This document shows, in pieces, positions 1-7,552 of a DNA stretch of 64,000 nt (position 1 is the first letter of the stretch; each line of letters opens with the position of its first letter). Below the pieces are notes generated by a model. It ran no database searches, had not been told where the DNA came from, and saw nothing but the letters and a program-made list of their open reading frames with translations. A program made the translations under genes and the position numbers. The stretch is from JAEUHM01 sp964538625. Its GTDB lineage: Bacteria > Verrucomicrobiota > Verrucomicrobiia > Verrucomicrobiales > Verrucomicrobiaceae. The DNA lies in NCBI GenBank assembly GCA_964538625.1, contig CAZIGH010000010.1:53134-117133 (forward strand), in the 5' to 3' direction.

Positions 1-54
1 GGGGGTAGAGGTGACAGGCATGGCGGGCGGAAAGGTCTTGGTGAAACTTGGCAT
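1..54 (-). CDS. possible start of a protein running off the left edge (partial)
   Basis: On the minus strand an ATG at 54-52 opens a frame that stays open for 18 codons to the window edge (MPSFTKTFPPAMPVTSTP). The DNA just upstream of it (about 60-115) is clearly AT-richer than its surroundings, as expected for a promoter. Only the N-terminus is visible, so no function can be given. It could be chance; the AT-rich upstream stretch is the main support. Confidence 0.3.
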   Translation of the reverse strand, partial: MPSFTKTFPPAMPVTSTP

Positions 55-257
55 GGTTTGTTTAGATGTGCAAAGTATTTCTGTATTATTCATAAAAATA
101 GCAAATACTCAATCGCAATCGTCGGTGTGGATTGGAGGCAGACGGTGTTGTGATGGGGGCGTATGGGGAAGCAGTTGGGCTGAGTGTGTCGGTGGAGGTG
201 GGGACTGGCTGTGATGGCCGAGACTTGCGACGTGGGCGGGAGTGAAGACAATGCGGG

Positions 258-674
258 ATGAAGCTTGGGAAGACACGCTTTGAGACGGCCCTTCAGGTGA
301 GGCCAGATGATCTGGATTTTTTCCGGCATGTGCACAGCAGCCGATACTTGGACTATGTGCTTGCGGCGAGGTTTGAGCAGATGGAGCGCTGTTATGGGCT
401 GTCGATGCAGGCGTTTTTGGCGCGTGAGTTGGGCTGGGTGGTGAAGGTTTCCCACTTTGAGTATAGACGTCCGCTCGGGATGGCGGAGCATTTTGTGGTG
501 GGCACCTGGGTGGAGGAGATTCGCGGTTCGGATGCGGAGGTGCGGTTTGAGATCAAGCGTCGGGAGGATGGCAAAGTGGCAGCTCTGGGATGGTGTGTGT
601 TTACGCTGGTGGGGTTGAAGACGGGCAGGCCGGAACCGATGCCGGAGGATGTGAGGGAGGCGTACAGCATTTGA
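258..674 (+). CDS. acyl-CoA thioesterase, hot-dog (4HBT) family
   Basis: A 138-residue single-domain protein of the size usual for 4HBT/YbgC-like thioesterases, which hydrolyse acyl-CoA or aroyl-CoA thioesters in the cytoplasm as oligomers. The N-terminal block VRPDDLDFFRHVHSSRYLDY (residues 14-33) matches the family signature in which a conserved Asp pair precedes the 'HVN..Y' segment; here the Asn is replaced by His. The C-terminal half gives the expected beta strands (KVSHFEYRRPL, DAEVRFEIKRR). Start is ATG 258; no other in-frame ATG nearby is better. It lies 48 bases before the EboE-like gene, but a separate promoter can be drawn for that gene. The substrate is unknown. Family call firm, specificity open. 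Confidence 0.8.
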   Translation: MKLGKTRFETALQVRPDDLDFFRHVHSSRYLDYVLAARFEQMERCYGLSMQAFLARELGWVVKVSHFEYRRPLGMAEHFVVGTWVEEIRGSDAEVRFEIKRREDGKVAALGWCVFTLVGLKTGRPEPMPEDVREAYSI

Positions 675-681
675 GGCGAGC

Positions 682-709
682 TTGTCACGGGGCGGTGTCT
701 TGCTAGCGT
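682..709 (+). promoter_or_regulatory. putative sigma70-type promoter of the EboE-like gene
   Basis: TTGTCA at 682-687, a 16-base spacer, and TAGCGT at 704-709. The expected transcription start (about 716) is 7 bases before ATG 723. The alternative GTG start at 708 would lie inside the -10 box, which is why ATG 723 was chosen for the downstream gene. Confidence 0.4.
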
Positions 710-722
710 GACGGCCAATAGA

Positions 723-1907
723 ATGGAACTCAATCACGGCATACACCTGGGCTACTGCACGAACATTCATCGCGGGGAGACTTGGGAGGAGACTTGGCAG
801 AAGCTGGAACAGCATACGATGGAGGTGCGCCGCCGTGTGCTGCCGCTGGACAAGCCGTATGGAATAGGGCTGCGGCTTGGGGAGCGTGCGGCGGTGGAGC
901 TGAGCGGTTCGGCAAGCAGGCTGTTAGATTTCCAGAGATGGCTGGAGAGGAACAACAGTTATGTGTTCACCATCAACGGCTTTCCCTATGGGGCGTTCCA
1001 TGGGACGAGGGTGAAGGAGCAGGTTTTCAAGCCGGACTGGAGTGAGAGGGAGCGCTTAGATTACACGTGCCTGCTATTTGACATCTTGGCGAAGCTGCTG
1101 CCGGAGGGGATGAGCGGAAGTGTGAGTACGCTCCCGGGTTCGCACAAGACTTTCGGTGTGGGTGGGGAAGAGATCGTGAGCATGTTCCGTCACTTGAGGT
1201 CATGCCGGGAGCATATTGAGAGGGTGAGCGTGGACACAGGACATGATTTGCACTTGGGCATGGAGCCGGAGCCTTTGGGTCTGTTTGAGACGACGGGTGA
1301 GGCGATCAAGTTCTTCGGCCTTTATCTGGATGAGTATCCGGAGGACAGGGACTTTCTTCGATATGTCGGCATCAACTATGATACCTGTCATCTGGCGATT
1401 GAGTATGAGGATGCGGGGGAGTCTCTGACGCGTTTGGTGGATCACGGGATGCGAGTGAGCAAGCTGCACTTCAGCAATGCGCTCCGTCTGCGGCCGAACC
1501 CTGAGAACCTTGCACGGCTGGCTGCGTACCAGGAGCCGGTCTATTTTCACCAGGTCATCGCCCGTGAAGGGGACTTGCCGCTGAGGCGATTTGCGGATCT
1601 GGATCAGGCGCTGGAGCATGCGGAGAAGTTTCCTGGTGAAGTGGGGGATGAGTGGAGGGTGCATTTTCACATTCCACTTCATGCACGGCCAGCGGACGGT
1701 TTTGGTGATACGAGCGATCATCTGCTGGGGGCGATGGACTGGCTGGCGAGGAATCCCGGCCAATGCCAACACATTGAGATGGAGACTTATACTTGGGAGG
1801 TGCTTCCGGAGGTGATGCGCAGTGCCAGTGTGGAGGACCAGCTGGTGAAGGAGTATGAGTGGTGCCTTGCGGAGCTGAAGAAACGAGGGCTTGAACCGGT
1901 GGCGTAG
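723..1907 (+). CDS. eboE: EboE-like metabolite traffic protein (xylose-isomerase-type TIM barrel)
   Basis: A 394-residue protein with the hallmarks of EboE: N-terminal LGYCTNIHRGETWEE, then GIGLRLGERAAVEL, FTINGFPYGAFHG with VKEQVFKPDW, and SGSVSTLPGSHK. The fold is an AP-endonuclease/xylose-isomerase-like TIM barrel with metal-type residues in INYDTCHLAIEYED and VHFHIPLH. In known systems eboE belongs to the eboABCDEF cluster, linked to export of scytonemin precursors and similar metabolites to the periplasm. No other ebo gene is present in this window, so its role here is uncertain. Start ATG 723 is preferred over GTG 708 because the latter overlaps the putative -10 box. It is followed 18 bases later by the Hsp33 gene and may be co-transcribed with it. 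Confidence 0.82.
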   Translation: MELNHGIHLGYCTNIHRGETWEETWQKLEQHTMEVRRRVLPLDKPYGIGLRLGERAAVELSGSASRLLDFQRWLERNNSYVFTINGFPYGAFHGTRVKEQVFKPDWSERERLDYTCLLFDILAKLLPEGMSGSVSTLPGSHKTFGVGGEEIVSMFRHLRSCREHIERVSVDTGHDLHLGMEPEPLGLFETTGEAIKFFGLYLDEYPEDRDFLRYVGINYDTCHLAIEYEDAGESLTRLVDHGMRVSKLHFSNALRLRPNPENLARLAAYQEPVYFHQVIAREGDLPLRRFADLDQALEHAEKFPGEVGDEWRVHFHIPLHARPADGFGDTSDHLLGAMDWLARNPGQCQHIEMETYTWEVLPEVMRSASVEDQLVKEYEWCLAELKKRGLEPVA

Positions 1908-1925
1908 ATAGGAGATGACGATGCT

Positions 1926-2717
1926 ATGAGCCAGATGCTCAATGATGACCTTTCGACAGTGGAAGTGCAGTCCTACTATGTGAGGAGGCGCAATGCGCTA
2001 CTGGTGCGTGGTCGATTCGGGCCACTCTTCATGGACTACTACCTGCACCTCATGCAGCACGGCATCAAGCATGAACACGCGGCAGACGACCGGCTGAAGA
2101 TGGCGCTCTCTGCGCTGGCGCTTTATTTGGGTTCACGCCCGCAGGATGAGACCACGGCATGGACGATCAACCTTTCACGTCCGCTGATGAACGTGTTCGT
2201 GACAGGTGGTTCTAGGCCTGGGCGCGTGACTGGAAGAGTGTTCACTGAGGATGTGCGCGACAGTGGGAAGGGACTGTTCATCTCTCAGGTCACCCGTCCT
2301 CATCACCAGAGTCGGCAGAGCATGGTGGAGACGCAAGGCAGTGATGTGCTGGAGATGGTGGAGCACTTTTATGCGCAGAGCGAGCAGAGGATGACGCGGT
2401 TCTTTCCCGGGCCGAATGAGGAACTGACCATGCTGACGGCTGAACCTGACTGCGATGAGGAGTGGCTGATGTCGTTGGCACCGGATGAGGTGGCATCCAT
2501 AGGCGAGAGGGAGCATTTGACGCTTTTGGAAACACGTGGGTACCGGTTCGAGTGCGGGTGCAGTGTGGACCGGTTGTATCCTCTGCTGGGACGGCTCAGT
2601 GAAGAGGATCTGGAGCACATTTTTGCGGACGGGTTGGCTACGATCACTTGTCCGCGCTGTGCAGCGGTTTACCAGACGCCGCAGGAGCACTTTGAGGAGT
2701 GGAGGAGGCAGCAGTGA
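1926..2717 (+). CDS. hslO: Hsp33 family redox-regulated chaperone
   Basis: 263 residues, near the usual Hsp33 length. Hsp33 is a cytoplasmic holdase activated when oxidative stress oxidises a C-terminal zinc centre. The zinc motif is complete: C210-x-C212, 29 residues, then C242-x-x-C245. The N-terminal substrate-binding domain is recognisable but diverged (RNALLVRGRFGPLF in place of the usual start; VTGRVF and a following strand match the beta-sandwich). Start ATG 1926 lies 18 bases after the upstream gene. Its stop codon ends one base before the stop of ispE on the other strand, so the two genes meet tail to tail with no spacer. Hsp33 assignment is confident because of the Cys spacing. Confidence 0.85.
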   Translation: MSQMLNDDLSTVEVQSYYVRRRNALLVRGRFGPLFMDYYLHLMQHGIKHEHAADDRLKMALSALALYLGSRPQDETTAWTINLSRPLMNVFVTGGSRPGRVTGRVFTEDVRDSGKGLFISQVTRPHHQSRQSMVETQGSDVLEMVEHFYAQSEQRMTRFFPGPNEELTMLTAEPDCDEEWLMSLAPDEVASIGEREHLTLLETRGYRFECGCSVDRLYPLLGRLSEEDLEHIFADGLATITCPRCAAVYQTPQEHFEEWRRQQ

Positions 2718-3551
2718 TCAGACGGCAAGGGTGGCTTGCTGGATCCAGGTGTGGTCTCCGCAGTAGGCTTTTGCCGCTTCTTGGAGTGCTTGGGCGTCGG
2801 AGTTTTCCTTGAGGACGGCGAACATGGTGGCGCCGGAGCCGGACATGAGAGCTGCGGCTACCTGCGGCTGCTCGAGGAGCCACATTTTGAGACTGGCGAG
2901 GTGGAGATGCTTTTCGAATACGGGGCGCTCAAGGTCGTTCACCATCTCACCCCAGGGGCAGACTTGTGGTGCGTAGAGCACGCCTTGAAGCTCTTTGGAG
3001 GAGGCCCAGTGCTGGTAAGCCCAGGGTGTAGGGATGCCGAAAGCGGGCTTGATGAGGAGAAAGCGCAACTTCCAGGGGAAGGGAACGGGAGTCACGTGCT
3101 CTCCGCGTCCGGTGGCGTCGCATACGCTGCGGTGGAGGAAGAATGGCACATCGGATCCGATCTCCGCCGCCACTTGACTCAGGGCTTGGAGCGACAGGGG
3201 GGGGTTCAGACAGTCGTTGATGGCCATGAGTACGGTGGCGGCATCACTGCTGCCGCCGCCCAGACCTGCACCGGAGGGCGTCTTTTTTTCCAGGTGAATG
3301 CGCCAGTGCCCCGAAACCGTTGCATTACGCTGGAGGGCTCGCACTGCTTTGATGACGAGGTTGGTTTCATCAACGGGCAGGCTTGGATCACTGCATGTGA
3401 AGGAGATGCGGTCCGGACCGTCCTCGTGTTCGATTTGCAAATCATCGCCAAAGTCCAGCGGGATCATGCGGGTGGCGATTTCGTGGAAGCCATCTGGGCG
3501 CTTGTTGAGCACGCGGAGATGAAGATTGAGTTTGGCAGGAGCGCGGAACAT
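2718..3551 (-). CDS. ispE: 4-diphosphocytidyl-2-C-methyl-D-erythritol kinase
   Basis: 277 residues, typical IspE size. It phosphorylates CDP-ME at the 2-hydroxyl in the non-mevalonate (MEP) isoprenoid pathway, in the cytoplasm. The N-terminus APAKLNLHLRVLNKRPDGFHE holds the conserved substrate Lys (K7) and the 'RPDGFHE' motif. The GHMP-kinase ATP loop is at residues 92-105 (PSGAGLGGGSSDAA), which includes the catalytic Asp (D103). A C-terminal GHMP motif (MSGSGATMFAVL) is present. It is followed upstream on the same strand, 10 bases away, by pgeF, so the two probably share a transcript with pgeF first. Confidence 0.95.
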   Translation of the reverse strand: MFRAPAKLNLHLRVLNKRPDGFHEIATRMIPLDFGDDLQIEHEDGPDRISFTCSDPSLPVDETNLVIKAVRALQRNATVSGHWRIHLEKKTPSGAGLGGGSSDAATVLMAINDCLNPPLSLQALSQVAAEIGSDVPFFLHRSVCDATGRGEHVTPVPFPWKLRFLLIKPAFGIPTPWAYQHWASSKELQGVLYAPQVCPWGEMVNDLERPVFEKHLHLASLKMWLLEQPQVAAALMSGSGATMFAVLKENSDAQALQEAAKAYCGDHTWIQQATLAV

Positions 3552-3561
3552 GGGCGGGTGG

Positions 3562-4221
3562 TCAGGACGGCCAGCCTAGCAGAGCCAACATGCGGCCGGT
3601 CCTGCCGCGTTCCATGCGGTAGGAATAGAAGCGCTGCAAGTCCGAGCCGGTGCACAAACCGCAATCCGCCAGATGCTGAGGGCTCACGCCTGAAGCGAGG
3701 CAGTCGGCCCGGATTTGGGCAGCGAAGTCGATCTCATACTTTGGGGGGCGGATGCAGGGACTGATTTGAACCAGAACGTCACCGGCCTCTACGCCGAAAC
3801 GCTCCTGCATGAGCCGGAGTGCGTTGGGCACGATGCCGAGCTCACTGCCTTTCTTTCCGGAGTGGACCAGCCCGATAGCCCTGCCGTGTTTGTCTGCCAG
3901 GTAAACGGCGGCGCAGTCCGCCACGTAGATGCCCAGTGCAAGTCCTCGGCTAGCGGTGATGAGGCCATCCACACCGGCGTTGAGTGCGGGGCTGGATTCG
4001 TGGACCGCTTCGATGTCCGCTCCATGGACCTGCTCTGCTAGGCGCAAGGCACCGGGCTGAAAACCCAGGCGGGTGACCTCCTCCTCATGCCACGCTCTGA
4101 GCCGTGCCACTGCTTCCTCGCGCTCCACGTCCACCGGCACGCTTTCCGCGCGAAGCAGGAACAGGTGAGCGAGATCCGGAGGGGAGGAGAGGAGTGGAAA
4201 GGTCATTCGCATGGGTGCCAT
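3562..4221 (-). CDS. pgeF: peptidoglycan editing factor PgeF / multicopper polyphenol oxidase-like (laccase-domain) protein
   Basis: About 219 residues from the chosen ATG at 4221; the frame is open to a TTG at 4260, and ATGs at 4248, 4212 and 4206 are alternatives. YfiH/PgeF proteins are cytoplasmic enzymes (formerly called laccase-like) that remove mis-incorporated Ser-containing peptidoglycan precursors; some show purine nucleoside phosphorylase activity. Family motifs are clear: EQVHGADIEAV, ALGIYVADCAAVYL, GLVHSGKKGSELGIV, ISPCIRPPKYEID and a C-terminal CGLCT. The His and Cys residues in these blocks are the expected zinc ligands. The gene is divergent from the beta-helix gene at 4252 and precedes ispE by 10 bases. 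Function is confident at family level; the exact start is not. Confidence 0.85.
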   Translation of the reverse strand: MAPMRMTFPLLSSPPDLAHLFLLRAESVPVDVEREEAVARLRAWHEEEVTRLGFQPGALRLAEQVHGADIEAVHESSPALNAGVDGLITASRGLALGIYVADCAAVYLADKHGRAIGLVHSGKKGSELGIVPNALRLMQERFGVEAGDVLVQISPCIRPPKYEIDFAAQIRADCLASGVSPQHLADCGLCTGSDLQRFYSYRMERGRTGRMLALLGWPS

Positions 4222-4251
4222 CGAAACATCGTTTTGAGGATTGTGCATCTG

Positions 4252-5355
4252 ATGAAACAAGTGACGAGGGCAGGGGCGTTTTGTGGGTGCATGTCTGGTT
4301 TTGGTCCCATTTTTTCTTTCTTTGTCTTCTCATGTGGTGCGCTCGCGGCGGAGGAGATCATCGTTCGGGATGCTCAGCAGCTTCGGCAGGTTCTGGGGCG
4401 TTTGAAGGATGGCGACGTGTTGCGCATCGCCCCGGGCGAGTATCCGGGGGGGAATCATGTCGTGGGTGTGAAAGGACTCAAGGTGCAGGCGCTGGATCCT
4501 GCTCAGCCGCCGATGTTCAAAGGAGGTCAAGTGGGGTGGCACTTCAGTCGGTGTCCGGGCTTGCATTTCAGTCATGTGAAGGTGAGCGGTCAAAGCGACA
4601 ATGGCATCAACCTCGACGACGGCGGTGCGGAGAAGCCTCTGGTGACAGGCATCGTGGTCGAGCATGTGGAGGTGACCGAGATCGGACCGAAGGGGAACCA
4701 CGATGCGGTGAAGTGCTCTGGCCTCACGGGTGCCACTATCCAAGATTGTCGTATCGAAGGCTGGGGCGGACAGGGGATTGACTTCGTGGGCTGTCATGAC
4801 TCCGTGATCCGCCGCTGTCACTTCGTAGGCAGGGAGGGATTCAGCGCCACGGCGGCCGTTCAGCTGAAGGGAGGGACATCCAACGTCGTCGTGGAGCATT
4901 GCATGTTCGACGATGCGGGTCAGCGTCCCGTCAATGCGGGAGGCTCCACGGGGCTGCCCTTCTTTCGCCCTCTCGGAGCCAAGTATGAAGCGCGAGATCT
5001 GGTGCTTCGGCACAATGAAATACGCGGCAGTCAGTGCGCGGTGGCGTTCGTGGGTGTGGATGGGGCGGTGTTTGAGCACAACACCGTGATCGATCCCAGT
5101 CACTATATCATCCGCATTTTGCAGGAGACGAAGGAGGAGGGTTTTGTGCCGTGTCGGAACGTGGTCGTGCAGAACAACCGGTTTACCTTCCGGCGAGGGG
5201 GACTCCGAGGGGAAGTGAACGTGGGTGAGGGCACCGCGCCGGAGACGTTTCGGTTTCTCAACAATCACTGGCTGGCGGAGGACGATCCGGCGCGCTCGCG
5301 GCCTCGGCTTCCGGTGGAAGAGGTGGGTGGCAAGTATGGGCTGAGCGAACGTTAG
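4252..5355 (+). CDS. secreted right-handed parallel beta-helix protein (pectate-lyase/NosD-like fold)
   Basis: 367 residues from ATG 4252. An N-terminal signal peptide is visible (about residues 1-28, SFFVFSCGALAAEE with an Ala-x-Ala cleavage). The body is a run of beta-helix rungs with 'G(I/V)xVEHVxVxxIG', 'IQDCRIEGWGGQGIDFVGCHDSVIRRCHF' and 'VVEHCMF' patterns, the layout seen in PL6/PL1 polysaccharide lyases and in Right_handed_beta_helix (PF13229) proteins. A 'RG' or Lys/Arg catalytic dyad specific for alginate or pectate lyase cannot be assigned by eye, so activity is left open. It probably acts in the periplasm or outside the cell on polysaccharide. Its stop (TAG) overlaps the opposite-strand stop of the acyltransferase gene in the four bases 5352-5355. 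Confidence 0.75.
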   Translation: MKQVTRAGAFCGCMSGFGPIFSFFVFSCGALAAEEIIVRDAQQLRQVLGRLKDGDVLRIAPGEYPGGNHVVGVKGLKVQALDPAQPPMFKGGQVGWHFSRCPGLHFSHVKVSGQSDNGINLDDGGAEKPLVTGIVVEHVEVTEIGPKGNHDAVKCSGLTGATIQDCRIEGWGGQGIDFVGCHDSVIRRCHFVGREGFSATAAVQLKGGTSNVVVEHCMFDDAGQRPVNAGGSTGLPFFRPLGAKYEARDLVLRHNEIRGSQCAVAFVGVDGAVFEHNTVIDPSHYIIRILQETKEEGFVPCRNVVVQNNRFTFRRGGLRGEVNVGEGTAPETFRFLNNHWLAEDDPARSRPRLPVEEVGGKYGLSER

Positions 5356-6308
5356 ATGCGTCCGCTGAGGAGTTTTTCGAATGCGGAGCTGACGTTGGCG
5401 TAGGTGGGATATTCGGTGTCCGTTTCGTGCCGCGGGCGGTAGCGCCAGTGTTTGTACATCCACATCCACCACTGAGGGTGTTGGCGGATTTCGCTTTCAA
5501 AGACGTCCCAGACGCGCTGAGTGGCGGCCTCGTCCGACTCGTCAGGCCGCACCTCCATGGGGTCGAAGACCATCACCTCGTAGCGTCCGTCTGGCAGGGG
5601 GCGGCAGACAGCCGGTAGGATGACGAGACCGAGTCGGCGGGCCAGCACGACGTGGAGCTTGGTCACGCTGATGAGGCGGCCGAAGGAGCGGATGACGGCT
5701 GCGGCCTTGCTGGGCTTCACGTTGAGGTCGGTGAGCAGGGCTACATTGCCGCCTTTGGCGAGCGTTTTGATGAGGCGGAGCATGGCACCATCCTGCGCGA
5801 TGATTCGGTGACCGGTAGAAGCGCGGGCGGAGGAGAAAATGCTTGTGAGATCCGGGTTCTTGAAGTCCTGCGCCACGATGGTGATGCATCTGCCCGTGTA
5901 GCCCCAGACGAGGCTTGCCAGCTCGAAGTTTCCGTAGTGCGGCGTGACCCAGATGACGCCGCGCTTTCGTGTGGCCTCCAGCGCATCAGGGTCGCGCACG
6001 TTCATGATGAAATGCTGCTGCCACTGGCTGGCTGGCACGGAGCCACACCAGAAGAGATCTGCAAAGGTGCGTGCGAAGTTTTGATAAGCGGCGCGGACGA
6101 GGCGATGACATTCCCACCAGGATTTCGTGCCGTTGAAGGCGATGCGAATGTTCTCCACACCGTCTGCACGTCCGCGGTAGTCCACTATCCATGCGAGAGT
6201 ACCCACGACGCGGCAAAGCACGAGGATGAGATGACGTGGCAATGTCTGCATGAGCCAGGCCATGAAGCGGATGGCCTGGAGCTCGATGAAATACCTTAGC
6301 TTCTTCAC
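5352..6308 (-). CDS. LpxL/HtrB-family lipid A biosynthesis acyltransferase
   Basis: 318 residues, normal for Kdo2-lipid A lauroyl/myristoyl acyltransferases, which transfer a secondary acyl chain onto lipid A at the inner membrane. The catalytic H-x4-E motif is at H124-E129 (TPHYGNFELAS). An N-terminal hydrophobic anchor (residues about 10-42) is present, and the C-terminal region has the usual W-rich 'HPQWWMWMYKHWRYRP' block. A second, more distant acyltransferase of this superfamily lies at 48.4-49.4 kb. The gene starts near the M42-like peptidase gene (divergent). The exact acceptor cannot be read from sequence. Confidence 0.85.
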   Translation of the reverse strand: MKKLRYFIELQAIRFMAWLMQTLPRHLILVLCRVVGTLAWIVDYRGRADGVENIRIAFNGTKSWWECHRLVRAAYQNFARTFADLFWCGSVPASQWQQHFIMNVRDPDALEATRKRGVIWVTPHYGNFELASLVWGYTGRCITIVAQDFKNPDLTSIFSSARASTGHRIIAQDGAMLRLIKTLAKGGNVALLTDLNVKPSKAAAVIRSFGRLISVTKLHVVLARRLGLVILPAVCRPLPDGRYEVMVFDPMEVRPDESDEAATQRVWDVFESEIRQHPQWWMWMYKHWRYRPRHETDTEYPTYANVSSAFEKLLSGRI

Positions 6309-6349
6309 GATGAGGGTTGAGACTTCAAAAAACGGGCTACACTGATGGC

Positions 6350-7354
6350 ATGGCCTTCCCCCCGCTGACCACCATTCTCAAGAAGATTTTGAAACAACCC
6401 ACGGCTCCGTTCCACGAGTATTTCGTGCGCGAGGAGTTGCAGGCCATGCTCAAGGAAGTGCCTCATGTGAAGACGAAGGTGGACAAGTATGGCAATCTGC
6501 TGGCCACGTATAAGCATGGCAAAAAACGGAGCGTGCCCACCTGGGTACTCGCCGCGCACATGGACCACCCGGCTTTCGTGCAGAAGCCGGATGGCAAGGG
6601 TGAATATGACTTCCTTGGCGGTGTGGCCCAGGCCGTGCTGGACGACGGGCTGAAGCGCAAGCTGCGCAAGCCGGTGAAGGGCACCCCGATCGCGGTGTGG
6701 AACTTCCCCGTGGAGATCAGTAAGGAACGGGTAAGTGCCACGGCCTGTGATGACTTGATCAACTGCGCCACCATCGTGGCCACCTTCATGGAGATGGCGA
6801 GCCTCAATATGGAGACCACGATGCATGCGGTGTTCACCCGTGCGGAGGAGGTGGGCTGGCTGGGAGCCTGGCACATCGGCGAGAACTGGCCCTTCGACAA
6901 GGAAGACGTGTTTCTCTCCCTTGAGACTTCACGGCCGGTCAATGGTGCCTTGTTTGGCGCTGGTCCGGTGATTCGTGTGGGTGACCGGCTCTCCATTTTC
7001 GATTCTGAAGCGGTGGCTGTGCTCATGCGCACGGCAGCGGAGCAGGGGATTCGCGTGCAGCGCTGCCTCTTAGACGCGGGGGCCTGTGAGGCCACGGCGA
7101 TGCAGGCGCTGGGCGTTCGCAGCGCGGGCATCTCCATTCCACTCGGGAACTACCACAATACGTCGGAAGACAAGACTCTTCAGCCGGAGTATGTGATGAT
7201 GGAGGATGTGAAGGCGCTGATACGCCTTCTCACTGCCCTTGCCGTGGCACGGCAGCCCATCAGTCCATTGCGCACCGTTCGTGAGCGGGTGGAGATTCGG
7301 CAGGAGGAATACAAGGCTCATTACAAGGCAGGCAGCAAAGGATTCGGTAAGTAG
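6350..7354 (+). CDS. M42/M28-like zinc aminopeptidase
   Basis: 334 residues from ATG 6350. The co-catalytic zinc-peptidase pattern is present: H70-x-D72 (AAHMDH), a bridging Asp in TACDDLIN, the Glu pair RAEEVGW, SLE, and a late His in NYHNTSED. M42 (glutamyl aminopeptidase/endoglucanase-type) enzymes carry the same order, so this is most likely a cytoplasmic peptidase or deacylase of that clan (MH). The in-frame upstream ATG at 6317 was rejected because that stretch (6317-6345) resembles a promoter (TTGAGA, then TACACT/CACTGA). A hairpin terminator follows the stop. M20 is an alternative family, but HxD and EE order fits M42 better. Confidence 0.75.
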   Translation: MAFPPLTTILKKILKQPTAPFHEYFVREELQAMLKEVPHVKTKVDKYGNLLATYKHGKKRSVPTWVLAAHMDHPAFVQKPDGKGEYDFLGGVAQAVLDDGLKRKLRKPVKGTPIAVWNFPVEISKERVSATACDDLINCATIVATFMEMASLNMETTMHAVFTRAEEVGWLGAWHIGENWPFDKEDVFLSLETSRPVNGALFGAGPVIRVGDRLSIFDSEAVAVLMRTAAEQGIRVQRCLLDAGACEATAMQALGVRSAGISIPLGNYHNTSEDKTLQPEYVMMEDVKALIRLLTALAVARQPISPLRTVRERVEIRQEEYKAHYKAGSKGFGK

Positions 7355-7401
7355 TCCGCTGGTGGGGGCGGGCGGCGGCCCACTCGCTGCGGGGGCGGGC
7401 C

Positions 7402-7440
7402 ACGGAGGTTATGCCAAGGGTGAGGTAAAGCCTCCGTTTT
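7402..7440 (+). terminator. putative rho-independent terminator after the M42-like peptidase gene
   Basis: A perfect 7-bp stem ACGGAGG (7402-7408) / CCTCCGT (7431-7437) with a partly paired inner region, followed by a run of four T. It sits 48 bases after the peptidase stop codon and before the promoter of the next gene. The preceding 7360-7400 stretch has repeated GGGGGCGGGC motifs of no known meaning. Confidence 0.5.
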
Positions 7441-7495
7441 GCGGGAAGAAGTGCACCCGTTGCGGGGTGGATGGCGTGGCAAGACTGATTGTTAC

Positions 7496-7524
7496 TTGCT
7501 TAATATTTATGGTAAGTATATTAT
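7496..7524 (+). promoter_or_regulatory. putative promoter of the M48-like membrane protein gene
   Basis: TTGCTT at 7496-7501, 17-base spacer, TATTAT at 7519-7524, inside a short AT-rich patch in otherwise GC-rich DNA. The expected start point is about 7531, about 22 bases before GTG 7553. Confidence 0.45.
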
Positions 7525-7552
7525 TGCCAAAAATTGAATCCGCCGCGCCTTC

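Noticed and set aside
11..214. A 67-codon frame at the left edge.
   Set aside because: It runs through the AT-rich promoter-like stretch, has no start signal and a biased Gly/Val/Trp composition.
2736..3764. A 342-codon open frame on the plus strand opposite ispE and pgeF.
   Set aside because: It is antisense to two clear family members (IspE, PgeF) and its product has no recognisable motif; length reflects GC-rich DNA with few stops.
6317..6349. Upstream start of the M42-like peptidase.
   Set aside because: The extra 11 residues lie over promoter-like DNA, and family similarity begins at ATG 6350.
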